Counted from the first letter of the stretch, positions 22,371 through 31,272 are shown. The stretch is DNA of 32,579 bases from Oribacterium sp. (GCA_024689585.1 JAILDF010000313.1:1-32579), one strand, 5' to 3'. A program made the numbers and translations. The notes: generated by a model not told the origin, from the letters alone.

Positions 22371-25116
22371 GAACCAGAAAGAAAATGGATTAAACAGCAA
22401 GGAAGCTAAGAAGGAAGAGGCACCAAAGAAGAAAAAGCTTGCTGTGGTTTTCCATTCCCAGAACTCCGCTAATCATAAGAACCATCCACTTGGCGGAAAG
22501 CTTTCTTCAGCCAAGGAGCAGGGCGCACGTAAAACCAGATCTGCTGCAGAGGCAAAAGAAAAGGATCAGCCCAAGAAGACAAGCCCCAACGGAAGACCGC
22601 TTCCTCCGGGAACAGCAAGAGTCACACCTCTTCGCGAGCTGAATGAAATTCAACAGCGTCAGGCCGAAGAAGAAGCAAAGGCTGAGGCAGCACGTAAGGC
22701 AGCTGAGGAAGAAGCAAGAAAGAAGGCTGAAATCGAGGCTAAGGCAAGAGCTGAAGAAGAAGCAAAGGCTGAAGCAGCACGTAAGGCTGCAGAAGAAACA
22801 GCCAGAAAGTCTGAGACACGTCCTTCAGCTTCTGTCGAAGGAAGATCCGGCGATCAGAAGCCTCGTATGGACAGAAATACAGGCGACCGTCAGCCGAGAA
22901 CCGGCTTCGCACCGAGAACCGGCTTCGCACCGAGAACCGACCGTGGCGACAGACCTCAGGGAGGTTTCCATAAGGACGGTGCAAGACCTGCCGGCACAGG
23001 AAGACCCGCAGACCGAAACGGTCAGCAGAGACCGGGACAGAGACCTGCAGGTACAGGCTTCGGCGGTCAGAGACGTACTGACAGTTCAGCTGCGGCTGTA
23101 GATATTTCATCAAAGCCAACAGCCAACAGAAATGCACACAAGCCATCAGACAAGAATTTCGGAAATAAGAATTTCGATAACGAGAGAGCTGAGGCAGCCA
23201 AGAGAAATCGTACCAATCGTAAGCAGAATAAGTACACTGCTGAGCAGTCTTACGAGAGAGACGATGAGATGGCAGCACGCAAGAAGAAGACCGGAAAGGG
23301 TGCATTTATCAAGCCTGAAGTTGTTAAGCCGGTTGAGGAAGAGATCAAGTCCATCACAATCCCTGAGGTTATCACCATCAAGGATCTTGCGGACAAGATG
23401 AAGCAGAAGCCTGCCGACATCATCAAGAAGCTCTTCATGCAGGGCCAGATGGTAACTCTCAATACCGAGCTTTCCTATGAAGAAGCCGAGAATATCGCAG
23501 TTGATTACGATATCCTTTGCGAGATGGAAGAGAAGGTAGATGTAATCGCAGAGCTTGTTAAGGATGATATCGAAGACCAGGAAGAGGATATGGTATCCAG
23601 ACCTCCTGTAGTCTGCGTAATGGGTCACGTTGACCACGGTAAAACATCTATCCTCGATGCTATCCGTAATACAAATGTTACCGCAAAGGAAGCCGGCGGT
23701 ATCACTCAGTCCATCGGTGCTTACCAGGTATCAGTTAATGTTAACGGCGAAGACCGTCTCATTACCTTCCTTGATACACCGGGACACGAGGCATTCACAG
23801 CCATGCGTATGCGTGGTGCACAGTCAACAGATATCGCTGTACTTGTAGTAGCAGCAGATGACGGTGTCATGCCTCAGACAGTAGAAGCTATCAACCACGC
23901 AAAGGCTGCAAACACTCCTATCATCGTAGCTATCAACAAGATCGATAAGGAGGGTGCAAATCCTGACCGTGTTAAGCAGGAGCTTATGAAATATGATCTT
24001 GTTCCCGAGGATTACGGCGGAGATACCATCTGTGTACCTGTTTCCGCAAAGAAGGGTATCGGTATCGAAGATCTTCTTGAGAACGTAGTTCTTGAGGCAG
24101 ACGTTATGGAGCTTAAGGCTAACCAGAATCGTTCAGCTTACGGTGTTGTTATCGAGGCAGAGCTTGATAAGGGACGTGGTTCCGTTGCCAGACTTCTGGT
24201 TCAGAAGGGAACTCTTCACCAGGGTGATGTAGTTGCAGTAGGTTCCGCTTACGGTAAGGTTCGTGCCATGACTGACGACAAGGGCAGACGTATCAAAAAG
24301 GCCGGTCCTTCACAGCCATGTGAGATACTTGGTCTCAATACTGTTCCCAATGCCGGAGAGATTTTCCAGGTTAAGGACAGCGAGAAGGAAGCCAAGGCTT
24401 ATGCTGCTGCCTTCGTAACAGAGAACAAGCAGAAGATGGTTGAGGAATCCAAGAAGAAGGTATCTCTTGATGCACTCTTCGACCAGATCAAGGCCGGCGA
24501 GATCAAGGAACTTCCTATCGTTGTCAAGGCTGACGTTCAGGGTTCAGTTGAGGCCGTTAAGGATTCCCTTGAGAAGATCAAGAACGATGAGGTTGCCGTT
24601 AAGGTTATCCATTCCGGTGTTGGTGCCATCAACGAATCCGATGTGGTTCTTGCAAGTGCTTCCAATGCTATCGTCATCGGTTTTGACGTTAAGCCTGATG
24701 CTACCGCAAAGGAAATTGCAGAGCGCGAGCATGTTGATGTAAGACTTTACAACATTATCTATAAGGCTATCGAAGATATCGAGGATGCAATGAAGGGTAT
24801 GCTTGCTCCTGTTTATGAGGAGAAGGTTATCGGTCATGCAGAGATCCGTCAGATCTTCAAGGCTTCCGGCGTTGGTAACATCGCAGGATGTATGGTTAAG
24901 GACGGTCTCGTACAGAGAGGTGCCAAGGCCCGTATCATGCGCGGACCAAAGCAGGATCTGGTATTCGAGGGCGAGATTGCTTCCGTAAAGCGTTTCAAGG
25001 ACGATGTAAAGGAAGTAAAGGCAGGCTACGAATGTGGTCTTGTATTTGAAGCCTTTAACGAGATCGAGATCGATGATTATGTTGAAGTCTATGTAATGGA
25101 AGAGGTTAAGCGTTGA
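22360..25116 (+). CDS. infB: Translation initiation factor IF-2
   Basis: IF-2 is the GTPase that places fMet-tRNA on the 30S subunit and promotes subunit joining. This copy has 918 residues. Residues ~1-320 form a disordered extension with an Ala/Glu/Lys/Arg helix region (the 15-residue unit [15 protein letters not shown] occurs twice) and an Arg/Gly/Pro-rich part. The IF2-N domain is at ~328-390. The G domain starts with GHVDHGKTS (G at 422), then [25 protein letters not shown] and VSAKKG. The beta-barrel and C-terminal fMet-tRNA-binding domains follow. In the second motif Ser replaces the His of the usual GGITQHIGAY. CGGAGG lies 8 bases before the ATG, inside the preceding gene. The stop overlaps the rbfA start. 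Confidence 0.97.
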   Translation: MSDENQKENGLNSKEAKKEEAPKKKKLAVVFHSQNSANHKNHPLGGKLSSAKEQGARKTRSAAEAKEKDQPKKTSPNGRPLPPGTARVTPLRELNEIQQRQAEEEAKAEAARKAAEEEARKKAEIEAKARAEEEAKAEAARKAAEETARKSETRPSASVEGRSGDQKPRMDRNTGDRQPRTGFAPRTGFAPRTDRGDRPQGGFHKDGARPAGTGRPADRNGQQRPGQRPAGTGFGGQRRTDSSAAAVDISSKPTANRNAHKPSDKNFGNKNFDNERAEAAKRNRTNRKQNKYTAEQSYERDDEMAARKKKTGKGAFIKPEVVKPVEEEIKSITIPEVITIKDLADKMKQKPADIIKKLFMQGQMVTLNTELSYEEAENIAVDYDILCEMEEKVDVIAELVKDDIEDQEEDMVSRPPVVCVMGHVDHGKTSILDAIRNTNVTAKEAGGITQSIGAYQVSVNVNGEDRLITFLDTPGHEAFTAMRMRGAQSTDIAVLVVAADDGVMPQTVEAINHAKAANTPIIVAINKIDKEGANPDRVKQELMKYDLVPEDYGGDTICVPVSAKKGIGIEDLLENVVLEADVMELKANQNRSAYGVVIEAELDKGRGSVARLLVQKGTLHQGDVVAVGSAYGKVRAMTDDKGRRIKKAGPSQPCEILGLNTVPNAGEIFQVKDSEKEAKAYAAAFVTENKQKMVEESKKKVSLDALFDQIKAGEIKELPIVVKADVQGSVEAVKDSLEKIKNDEVAVKVIHSGVGAINESDVVLASASNAIVIGFDVKPDATAKEIAEREHVDVRLYNIIYKAIEDIEDAMKGMLAPVYEEKVIGHAEIRQIFKASGVGNIAGCMVKDGLVQRGAKARIMRGPKQDLVFEGEIASVKRFKDDVKEVKAGYECGLVFEAFNEIEIDDYVEVYVMEEVKR
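22666..22797 (+). repeat. Internal repeat in the IF-2 N-terminal helix
   Basis: The codons for [15 protein letters not shown] at 22666-22710 recur at 22753-22797, 87 bases later, with a few synonymous changes. This is coding repeat growth in the charged helical linker. Confidence 0.75.
22894..22938 (+). repeat. 18-bp tandem repeat in infB
   Basis: CCGAGAACCGGCTTCGCA is present twice, followed by a half copy, and encodes [14 protein letters not shown]. It is 18 bases long, keeps the frame, and lies in the disordered Arg/Gly-rich part, so copy-number variation between strains is likely. Confidence 0.85.
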
Positions 25117-25529
25117 GAAAAAATTCCGTTAAAAATACAAGAATAAATGCCGAGGTCATGAGAGAACTTTCCGTAGCGATCCGTGACCTCAAGGATCCCC
25201 GCATTTCACCTATGGTGTCTGTTACCGGTGCTGATGTAACTCCCGATCTTCAGTATTGCAGAGTTTACATTTCAGTACTCGGCAGCGAGGAATCCCTTAA
25301 AAAAACCATGGAAGGCTTAAAGGCCGCCAGTGGTTTCCTGCGTCGTGAACTTGCGCAGACCGTAAATCTCCGTCACACCCCGGAGCTTCAGTTCATTGAG
25401 GATCACTCCATAGAGTATGGTGCCCACATGGAAGAGCTCATCAGCAAGGTTGCCAGAGAAGATGCGGAAAAGCATGTTGATCAGGAAGAAGATCCTGCTC
25501 AGGATCCTGACACAACAGAAGAAGTATGA
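25113..25529 (+). CDS. rbfA: 30S ribosome-binding factor RbfA
   Basis: RbfA binds the immature 30S subunit and aids 16S rRNA 5'-end maturation and cold adaptation. The 138-residue protein shows the KH-type core: [20 protein letters not shown] near the N-terminus, then [16 protein letters not shown] and the C-terminal [19 protein letters not shown]. The last ~20 residues are acidic. The start is TTG at 25113, overlapping the infB stop (TTGA), with AGAGG 7 bases upstream; this is coupled translation. It ends the tightly overlapping part of the operon, and nrnA follows after 66 bases containing a hairpin. Confidence 0.95.
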   Translation: MRKNSVKNTRINAEVMRELSVAIRDLKDPRISPMVSVTGADVTPDLQYCRVYISVLGSEESLKKTMEGLKAASGFLRRELAQTVNLRHTPELQFIEDHSIEYGAHMEELISKVAREDAEKHVDQEEDPAQDPDTTEEV

Positions 25530-25538
25530 TCATTGACA

Positions 25539-25567
25539 GGCAGAGGTGCATCCATGCATTTTCTGCC
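25539..25567 (+). other. Hairpin between rbfA and nrnA
   Basis: GGCAGA (25539-25544) pairs with TCTGCC (25562-25567), with TGCAT/ATGCA complementarity inside. The downstream TTAATTTCT is a weak U-tract, so this could be a leaky terminator or an RNA-processing site within the operon. Confidence 0.45.
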
Positions 25568-25595
25568 TTAATTTCTATAGAGGAAAAAGAGTTTG

Positions 25596-26576
25596 ATGAA
25601 CGAATTTGAAAAGTTGATAGAAGCAGCAGAAAGCATTTGCATTCTCGGACACACAAATCCCGATGGCGATTGTCTCGGTTCCACCCTCGGTACAAAGCTT
25701 TATATACAGGAGCGTTACCCTGATAAGAAGGTCAATGTTTATCTCCAGACCGCCAATGAAAAATTCAGGTTTATGCCCGGTTTCGACGACATTATACATG
25801 TTCCCTCAGACCGCAAATACCAGTTATGCATCATCTGTGACTGTAACGGCTATGACAGAGTAGGTGACTTCAAGATTCTTGCGGAGCACGCCGAAAATGT
25901 CTATGTTGTGGATCATCACATTCCCGGAAATCAGAAATTCGAAAAGTGCACTATCATCCCTGAGGCTTCAAGTACCTGTGAGGTTGTTTACGATCTCATG
26001 GATGACAGCTTCGTTAATAAGGATGCAGCTTCCTGTCTCTATCTTGGCTTAGTCCACGATACAGGCGTTTTCAAATATAACTGCACCTCCAAACATACCA
26101 TGGAGATAGCAGGACAGCTTATGTCAAAGGGAATAGATTTCGGTTCCATAATTGATGATACCTACTACACAAAGACCTATGCACAGCAGCAGGTAATGGG
26201 CCGTGTCCTTACGGAAAGCCTTATGATCATGGACAAGAGGTGTATAGCCGGATGGCTGACCGCCAAGGACATGAGATTTTACAATGTCACCTCTAAAGAC
26301 ATTGACGGAATAGTAAGTACCATGCGTGAAACCAGAGGCGTAGACTGTGCTGTTTTTATTTACGAAATGACCAACCAGAATTATAAAGTAAGCCTGAGAA
26401 GCAACAACAATATGCTGGATGTTGCCAAGGTGGCTTCTCATTTTGGTGGCGGAGGTCATAAAATGGCAGCCGGATGCACCTTACAGGGGTCACATTTTGA
26501 TGTTATAAACAACGTTACAAAGGAGTTGGCAAAACAGCTGGATGCGCCGGGATTCGTGTCTAACAGCGCCCAGTGA
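25596..26576 (+). CDS. nrnA: DHH/DHHA1 bifunctional oligoribonuclease / pAp phosphatase NrnA
   Basis: NrnA degrades 2-5-mer RNAs and dephosphorylates 3'-phosphoadenosine 5'-phosphate, using Mn2+, in the cytosol. The 326-residue protein carries the metal-binding motifs ILGHTNPDGDCLGS (~15-29), CDCN and the DHH motif in VVDHHIPG, followed later by the C-terminal DHHA1 domain with SHFGGGGHKMAAGCTL. The order and length match the Bacillus family. AGAGGA lies upstream of both a TTG at 25593 and the ATG at 25596; I prefer the ATG, which changes one residue. The gene sits in its usual place between rbfA and truB. Confidence 0.94.
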   Translation: MNEFEKLIEAAESICILGHTNPDGDCLGSTLGTKLYIQERYPDKKVNVYLQTANEKFRFMPGFDDIIHVPSDRKYQLCIICDCNGYDRVGDFKILAEHAENVYVVDHHIPGNQKFEKCTIIPEASSTCEVVYDLMDDSFVNKDAASCLYLGLVHDTGVFKYNCTSKHTMEIAGQLMSKGIDFGSIIDDTYYTKTYAQQQVMGRVLTESLMIMDKRCIAGWLTAKDMRFYNVTSKDIDGIVSTMRETRGVDCAVFIYEMTNQNYKVSLRSNNNMLDVAKVASHFGGGGHKMAAGCTLQGSHFDVINNVTKELAKQLDAPGFVSNSAQ

Positions 26577-26586
26577 AAAATAACCA

Positions 26587-28179
26587 ATGGATGGAATTAT
26601 AGTTGTAAATAAAGAAAAAAACTGGACCAGCTTTGATGTCACAAAAAAGCTCCGCTCAATCCTTCATGAAAAGAAGATCGGTCACACAGGAACTCTGGAC
26701 CCGCTGGCGGAAGGAGTGCTGGTGGTCTGTGCCGGTGCCGCAACAAAGCTTGTGGAAACCATCTCAGGTACCGAAAAGGTTTATGAAGCTGAGATGCAGC
26801 TTGGTATGATCACTGATACAGAGGATATAACAGGAACCGTGCTGGAAGAGAAGCCTGTGAAGGTTACCGAAGATGAGGTCAGGGATGCCATAAGTTCTTT
26901 CATAGGAACCTATGACCAGATTCCGCCCATGTACAGTGCGAAAAAGATCAATGGCAAAAAGCTTTATGATCTTGCCCGTCAGGGAAAGACCGTTGAACGT
27001 AAAGCCAACAGAATCACGGTACATGACATTAAAATACTTGATATCAGTCTTCCTTATATAAAAATGGAGGTCACCTGTTCCAAAGGCACCTACATAAGAA
27101 CCTTATGTAAGGACATAGGAGAAAAGCTGGGAACAGGAGCTGCCATGACTGCATTGCTCCGCACCAGAGTGGGAAAGTACACTCTTTCAGAAAGCCATAC
27201 CATAACAGAGCTTTCAGAGCTTGAGCAGAAGGGTGAACTCTATTCCGTTGTAAAGCCGCCTATTTTTGTTCCGGAACCGGCAGTTGTTGCCTTCGGAAAA
27301 TTTGACGGAAGCCATAAAGGACACCAGCTTATATTTGAGAATATGTTTGCCATTGCGGGAGCCAAGCATTACAAAACCGCTGTGCTGACGTTCTCACAAA
27401 ATCCGGACAATCTATTTTCCGGAACCAGTAAAACCTCGATTTCCTCAAGTGATGAACACCTCACAAGACTCAGAAACCTTGGTTTTGATTATGTATTTTC
27501 ATATCCTGTGAACCGCGACACCATGAAGGTTCCGGCGGAATTCTTTTTAAGAGATGTGCTTATCGAGGGCATGAATGCAAAGGACATCGTTGCAGGAACC
27601 GACTGCAGGTTCGGTCACAAGGCACAGGGCGATGCGGACATGCTGCTGGCCCTTCAGGAAAAATACGGTTATACCGCCCACATCATCAAAAAACGTCAGG
27701 TTCTTGATGAGAACGGTAACTCCAGAGAGATATCCAGTACCTTTATCCGTGAAGAGATCCAGAAAGGCAATGTCAAGCTGGCAGCAGATCTTCTCGGAAG
27801 GCACGTTGCATTAAGCGGCACAGTCATCCACGGAAAACATTTAGGCTCAACAGTCCTTGGTTTTCCTACCGCGAATATCCTGCCAACTTCAGGAAAGACC
27901 CTTCCGAAAGCCGGAGTTTATATCTCCAGAGTCCTGGTGGGGCAGGTGCTTTACCGGGGAGTTACCAATATAGGTACAAATCCCACAGTAGCGGACGACA
28001 ATCCCGTAAGTGTGGAAACCCATATAATTAATTTCAACAAAGATATCTATGGTCAGAAAATCCGCGTGGAATTTATGGACCGGATAAGAGACCAGGAAAA
28101 ATTTGCATCCCTTGAAGTCCTTAAACACCAGTTGGAGAAGGATGTAGATGCGGCAATGCATTATCCCATGGATTTGTAA
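26587..28179 (+). CDS. truB-ribF: Fusion of tRNA pseudouridine-55 synthase TruB and riboflavin kinase/FAD synthetase RibF
   Basis: One 530-residue frame encodes two enzymes normally made by adjacent genes. Residues 1-~225 are TruB, which makes pseudouridine at position 55 of tRNA: GHTGTLDPLAEGVL holds catalytic Asp38, and IPPMYSAKKINGKKLYDLAR and KGTYIRTLCKDIGE are typical. Its C-terminal PUA-like part is missing. From ~228 on it is RibF, which converts riboflavin to FMN and FAD. The adenylyltransferase part has AFGKFDGSHKGHQ (235-247; usually GNFDGVHxGH) and STFIREEIQKGN. The kinase part has LGFPTANI and GVTNIGTNPTV, with a C-terminal YGQKIRVEF segment. The link between domains is only a few Pro-rich residues. 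The ribosome site before the ATG is weak. No internal stop or frameshift is seen. Confidence 0.93.
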   Translation: MDGIIVVNKEKNWTSFDVTKKLRSILHEKKIGHTGTLDPLAEGVLVVCAGAATKLVETISGTEKVYEAEMQLGMITDTEDITGTVLEEKPVKVTEDEVRDAISSFIGTYDQIPPMYSAKKINGKKLYDLARQGKTVERKANRITVHDIKILDISLPYIKMEVTCSKGTYIRTLCKDIGEKLGTGAAMTALLRTRVGKYTLSESHTITELSELEQKGELYSVVKPPIFVPEPAVVAFGKFDGSHKGHQLIFENMFAIAGAKHYKTAVLTFSQNPDNLFSGTSKTSISSSDEHLTRLRNLGFDYVFSYPVNRDTMKVPAEFFLRDVLIEGMNAKDIVAGTDCRFGHKAQGDADMLLALQEKYGYTAHIIKKRQVLDENGNSREISSTFIREEIQKGNVKLAADLLGRHVALSGTVIHGKHLGSTVLGFPTANILPTSGKTLPKAGVYISRVLVGQVLYRGVTNIGTNPTVADDNPVSVETHIINFNKDIYGQKIRVEFMDRIRDQEKFASLEVLKHQLEKDVDAAMHYPMDL

Positions 28180-28205
28180 AATTTTGTTTATTTTTTTGAA
28201 ATGCA

Positions 28206-28234
28206 TTGACAAGGTTTAAGGGCTTTGCTAAATT
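28206..28234 (+). promoter_or_regulatory. Sigma-A promoter of rpsO
   Basis: TTGACA (28206-28211) and TAAATT (28229-28234) are 17 bases apart. The -35 is consensus. Transcription would begin near 28241, giving a leader of about 100 bases. Confidence 0.8.
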
Positions 28235-28240
28235 ACATGA

Positions 28241-28341
28241 GTATGCGCGTTGACATGGTTCTGCGGAACTCCTTTCGGGAACTCTGTTAACGTAAGTTTA
28301 ATCACGAGAGATCGTGAAAGTTATTTTAGGAGGAATTAAAA
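28241..28341 (+). promoter_or_regulatory. Structured leader of rpsO, candidate S15 autoregulatory RNA
   Basis: The leader contains the perfect hairpin TCACGA-GAGA-TCGTGA (28302-28317, a GNRA-type loop) and GTTC/GAAC and CGGAACTC-type pairings between 28258 and 28284. It ends with the ribosome site AGGAGG. S15 represses its own mRNA in several phyla through unrelated leader structures; that this leader does so is inferred from position and fold. Confidence 0.45.
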
Positions 28342-28608
28342 ATGATTTCTAAGGAAAAGAAAGCCGAGATCATCGCACAGTACGGACGTAAGCCCGGTGA
28401 CACAGGTTCACCTGAGGTTCAGGTTGCTATTCTTACAACAAGAATCAACGAGCTTACTGAGCACCTTAAGAAGAACCCTAAGGATCACCACTCAAGAAGA
28501 GGACTTCTTATGATGGTAGGTCAGAGAAGAGGACTTCTTCAGTACCTTGCTAAGACAGACCTTGAGGGATACAGATCACTCATCGAGAAGCTCGGTATCA
28601 GAAAGTAA
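28342..28608 (+). CDS. rpsO: 30S ribosomal protein S15
   Basis: S15 is a primary binder of the central domain of 16S rRNA. The 88-residue length and sequence are standard: [20 protein letters not shown] at the N-terminus, [39 protein letters not shown], then [22 protein letters not shown] strong AGGAGG lies upstream of the ATG. The codons are heavily biased toward CTT, AAG and AGA, as in other highly expressed genes here. It has its own promoter and a terminator follows, so it can be made as a single-gene transcript as well as with truB-ribF. Confidence 0.98.
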   Translation: MISKEKKAEIIAQYGRKPGDTGSPEVQVAILTTRINELTEHLKKNPKDHHSRRGLLMMVGQRRGLLQYLAKTDLEGYRSLIEKLGIRK

Positions 28609-28619
28609 TTTTGATAAAG

Positions 28620-28650
28620 AAGAGCGGAGATTTTTTCTCTGCTCTTTTTC
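28620..28650 (+). terminator. Intrinsic terminator after rpsO
   Basis: AAGAGCGGAGA pairs with TCTCTGCTCTT (one G-T pair) over a short T-rich loop and is followed by TTTCTTTATT, twelve bases after the rpsO stop codon. Confidence 0.88.
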
Positions 28651-28676
28651 TTTATTAAGAAATCACTTAAAAACGG

Positions 28677-28705
28677 TCGACCAAACGTAGAGAATCTGTT
28701 AAAAT
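28677..28705 (+). promoter_or_regulatory. Promoter of pnp
   Basis: TCGACC (28677-28682) and TAAAAT (28700-28705) are 17 bases apart, with TGT directly before the -10 as in extended -10 promoters. Transcription would begin near 28712 and give a leader of about 300 bases. Confidence 0.55.
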
Positions 28706-29014
28706 CTGTATGGTGATCCTCGAATGGGAAATCAGAGATTCTAGTTTTCTATAAGAAGGTCAGATCAAAAATACAAACGACAGGAGAGATATCCGAGATC
28801 ACTGATGAGATTCCGGTTCAAATTGGGCTTTACTATAACTCAGATAGCGATGAAGCTTTATACATCTGCTTATAAGGTTTCGAATATGCCCAGGCAAAGG
28901 AAAATGTGCACGTAAATCCGGCATACTATATGTTTAAAGCATTTCCTGAGAGCCCCTGAGGCAGAACCCCATCAGTGTTTTTGGACCTCCCTGTCAATAT
29001 AATGGAGGTAAATA
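28706..29014 (+). other. Long pnp leader with an interrupted reading frame
   Basis: This is the largest gene-free stretch (rpsO to pnp, 406 bases including terminator and promoter). One frame stays open from about 28717 to 28874 and, after a single TAA, from 28875 to 28959. Its translation looks protein-like (GEISEITDEIPVQIGLYYN before the stop, FEYAQAKENVHVNPAYYMF after it), but there is no start codon with a ribosome site and I recognise no family. It could be a decayed gene or chance. Near the 3' end CTGAGG and CC(A)TCAG form a weak hairpin before GTTTTT, and TGGAGG is the pnp ribosome site. Confidence 0.4.
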
Positions 29015-31108
29015 ATGTACAAGAGTTATTCAATGGAACTCGCCGGCAGAACACTTACCGTTGATATCGGTCGTGTTTGTGCACAGGCAAACGGTGCAGC
29101 ACTTATGCACTATGGCGATACAACCGTACTTTCAACATGTACCGCTTCAGCCGCTCCAAGAGACGGCATTGATTTCTTCCCTCTTCAGATCGAGTATGAG
29201 GAGAAGATGTATTCAGTCGGTAAATTCCCCGGTGGATTTAAGAAGAGAGAAGGCCGTGCAGGTGATAATGCTATCCTTACATCACGTGTTATCGACCGTC
29301 CTATGAGACCTCTTTTCCCTAAGGATTTCAGAAATGACTGTCTCGTTGACAACCTGGTTATGTCAGTTGATCAGGATTGCTCACCTGAGCTTCTTGCAAT
29401 GCTTGGTTCATCCCTCGCAACAGCTATCTCAGATGTACCATGGGACGGACCATGTGCATCAACACAGGTTGGTATGATAAACGGCGAGTTCATCATCAAC
29501 CCTACCAATGCAGAGAAGGCAGTTTCAGACCTTGCTCTTACAGTTGCTTCAACCCGCGACAAGGTTATCATGATCGAAGCAGGTGCAAACTGCATTTCCG
29601 ATGACAAGATGATCGAGGCTATCTACAAGGCTGACGAGATCAACAAGCAGATCATCGGATTCTTCGATTCCATCATCGCAGAGTGCGGAAAGAAGAAGAT
29701 GGAATATGTCAGTGCTGCAGTACCTGAAGAGGTATTTGAGAAGATCAAGTCCATCGTTCCTCCTGAGGAGATGGAAACAGCAGTATTCACTGATGACAAG
29801 CAGCAGAGAGATCTCAACATGGCTGAGGTTACAAAGAAGCTTGAAGAGGCTCTTGCAGAAGACGAGGAAGCTCTTGCTATCCTTCCTGATGCCATCTATC
29901 AGTATGAGAAGAAGACCGTTCGTAAGATGATCCTCAAGGATCACAAGAGACCGGATGGTCGTAGAATCGACGAGATCAGACCTCTTGAAGCTGAGGTAGA
30001 CCTTATTCCAAGAGTACACGGTTCTGCTATGTTCAAGCGTGGACAGACTCAGATCCTTGATATCGTAACCCTTGCTCCGCTTTCAGAGGTTCAGAAGGTT
30101 GAGGAACTTAACGAGTACATCACAGAGAAGCGTTACCTTCACCAGTACAACTTCCCGGGTTACTCAGTAGGTGAGGCTAAGGCAAGCCGCGGTCCGGGAC
30201 GTCGTGAGATCGGTCACGGAGCACTTGCTGAGAGAGCGCTCCTTCCTGTACTTCCTTCAGTAGAAGATTTCCCATATGCTATCCGCGCGGTTTCAGAGAC
30301 AATGGAGTCTAACGGTTCTACATCAATGGGTTCAACCTGTGCGTCCTGCCTCTCACTTATGGCAGCCGGCGTTCCTATCAAGGAGCCTGTAGCAGGTATC
30401 AGCTGCGGTCTTGTAACCGGTGATACAGATGATGATTATCTGGTTCTTACAGATATCCAGGGTCTCGAGGATTTCTTCGGCGACATGGACTTCAAGGTAA
30501 CAGGTACTCATGAAGGTATCACAGCTATCCAGATGGATATCAAGATCCACGGTCTTACAAAGGATATCGTAACAGAAGCCATCAAGAGAGCACATGAAGC
30601 ACGTCTTTTCATCATGGACGGCGTTATGAAGGATGCTATCGCAGAGCCTCGTAAGGAGCTTTCACCATATGCACCTAAGATCATCACCATCCAGATTGAT
30701 CCTGAAAAGATCGGTGATGTTATCGGCAAGCAGGGTAAGACCATCAATGCAATCATTGATGAAACAGGTGCAAAGATCGATATCGACGATAACGGTATGG
30801 TTTCCATCTCCGGCATTGACCTTGCAGCTCTTGAAAAGGCTAAGAAGATCGTCGAGTCCATCGTTAATGAAATCGAGCCTGGACAGATCCTCACAGGTAA
30901 GGTTGTACGTCTTATGAACTTCGGTGCATTCGTACAGTTAAGCCCTAACAAGGACGGTATGGTTCACATCTCAAAGCTTGCTGATGGAAGAGTTGATAAG
31001 GTTGAGGATGTTGTAAACATCGGCGATGAGGTTACCGTAAAGGTACAGGAAATCGACAAGATGGGCAGAATCAATCTCACCATGAGACCACAGGATCTTA
31101 AAGATTGA
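29015..31108 (+). CDS. pnp: Polyribonucleotide nucleotidyltransferase (PNPase)
   Basis: PNPase is a trimeric 3'-5' phosphorolytic exoribonuclease central to mRNA decay. The 697-residue protein has the full domain order. The first RNase PH domain (~1-140) carries FPGGFKKREGR, then comes an all-helical linker (~145-230). The second RNase PH domain (~310-540) has RPDGRRIDEIRPLEAEVDL, GSAMFKRGQTQ and the catalytic Asp pair in FFGDMDFKVTG. The KH domain (~550-610) has IGDVIGKQGKTINAIIDETG and the S1 domain (~615-690) has LMNFGAFVQLSPNKDGMVHI. The ATG at 29015 follows TGGAGG. It lies downstream of rpsO as in most bacteria but has its own promoter and a long leader. Confidence 0.98.
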   Translation: MYKSYSMELAGRTLTVDIGRVCAQANGAALMHYGDTTVLSTCTASAAPRDGIDFFPLQIEYEEKMYSVGKFPGGFKKREGRAGDNAILTSRVIDRPMRPLFPKDFRNDCLVDNLVMSVDQDCSPELLAMLGSSLATAISDVPWDGPCASTQVGMINGEFIINPTNAEKAVSDLALTVASTRDKVIMIEAGANCISDDKMIEAIYKADEINKQIIGFFDSIIAECGKKKMEYVSAAVPEEVFEKIKSIVPPEEMETAVFTDDKQQRDLNMAEVTKKLEEALAEDEEALAILPDAIYQYEKKTVRKMILKDHKRPDGRRIDEIRPLEAEVDLIPRVHGSAMFKRGQTQILDIVTLAPLSEVQKVEELNEYITEKRYLHQYNFPGYSVGEAKASRGPGRREIGHGALAERALLPVLPSVEDFPYAIRAVSETMESNGSTSMGSTCASCLSLMAAGVPIKEPVAGISCGLVTGDTDDDYLVLTDIQGLEDFFGDMDFKVTGTHEGITAIQMDIKIHGLTKDIVTEAIKRAHEARLFIMDGVMKDAIAEPRKELSPYAPKIITIQIDPEKIGDVIGKQGKTINAIIDETGAKIDIDDNGMVSISGIDLAALEKAKKIVESIVNEIEPGQILTGKVVRLMNFGAFVQLSPNKDGMVHISKLADGRVDKVEDVVNIGDEVTVKVQEIDKMGRINLTMRPQDLKD

Positions 31109-31128
31109 TATAATCACAGGAAATCAAC

Positions 31129-31160
31129 ATCGGGAATCTCGTGTCAATGTCATTCCCGAT
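31129..31160 (+). other. Inverted repeat after pnp
   Basis: ATCGGGAAT (31129-31137) and ATTCCCGAT (31152-31160) form a perfect 9-bp stem with a 14-base loop about 20 bases after the pnp stop. No U-tract follows directly, so it is a 3'-end stabiliser or a weak terminator. Confidence 0.5.
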
Positions 31161-31231
31161 GCATCAGTACATAGAGAATAGCCTTTTTAGGCTTAAGTCT
31201 CTGTGAATATCAAATTTCAAATCTAAGAGCG

Positions 31232-31255
31232 GGGACTGGCAACAGTCCCTTCTTT
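31232..31255 (+). terminator. Terminator-like hairpin just before gltX
   Basis: GGGACTG and CAGTCCC form a perfect 7-bp stem closed by a GCAA tetraloop and followed by TTCTTT. It ends about 18 bases before the gltX start and just before the ribosome site AGGAGA, so it is either the end of the pnp transcript or an attenuator in the gltX leader. Confidence 0.6.
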
Positions 31256-31272
31256 ACATTTAGGAGAACAAA

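Noticed and set aside
22894-22938. CRISPR-like repeats
   Set aside because: The 18-bp units are directly adjacent, have no spacers, and encode part of IF-2.
22739-23305. A 188-codon minus-strand frame opposite infB
   Set aside because: It arises from the repetitive Arg/Ala/Glu codons of the IF-2 extension and has no start context.
27240-27300. A sequencing frameshift or missed stop joining truB and ribF
   Set aside because: The frame runs through without a break, the linker is coherent, and no ribosome site with a start codon precedes the RibF part; raw data would still be needed to exclude an error.
31109-31272. T-box riboswitch before gltX
   Set aside because: No T-box sequence (AGGGTGG-type) or specifier-stem layout is visible; only two simple hairpins are present.
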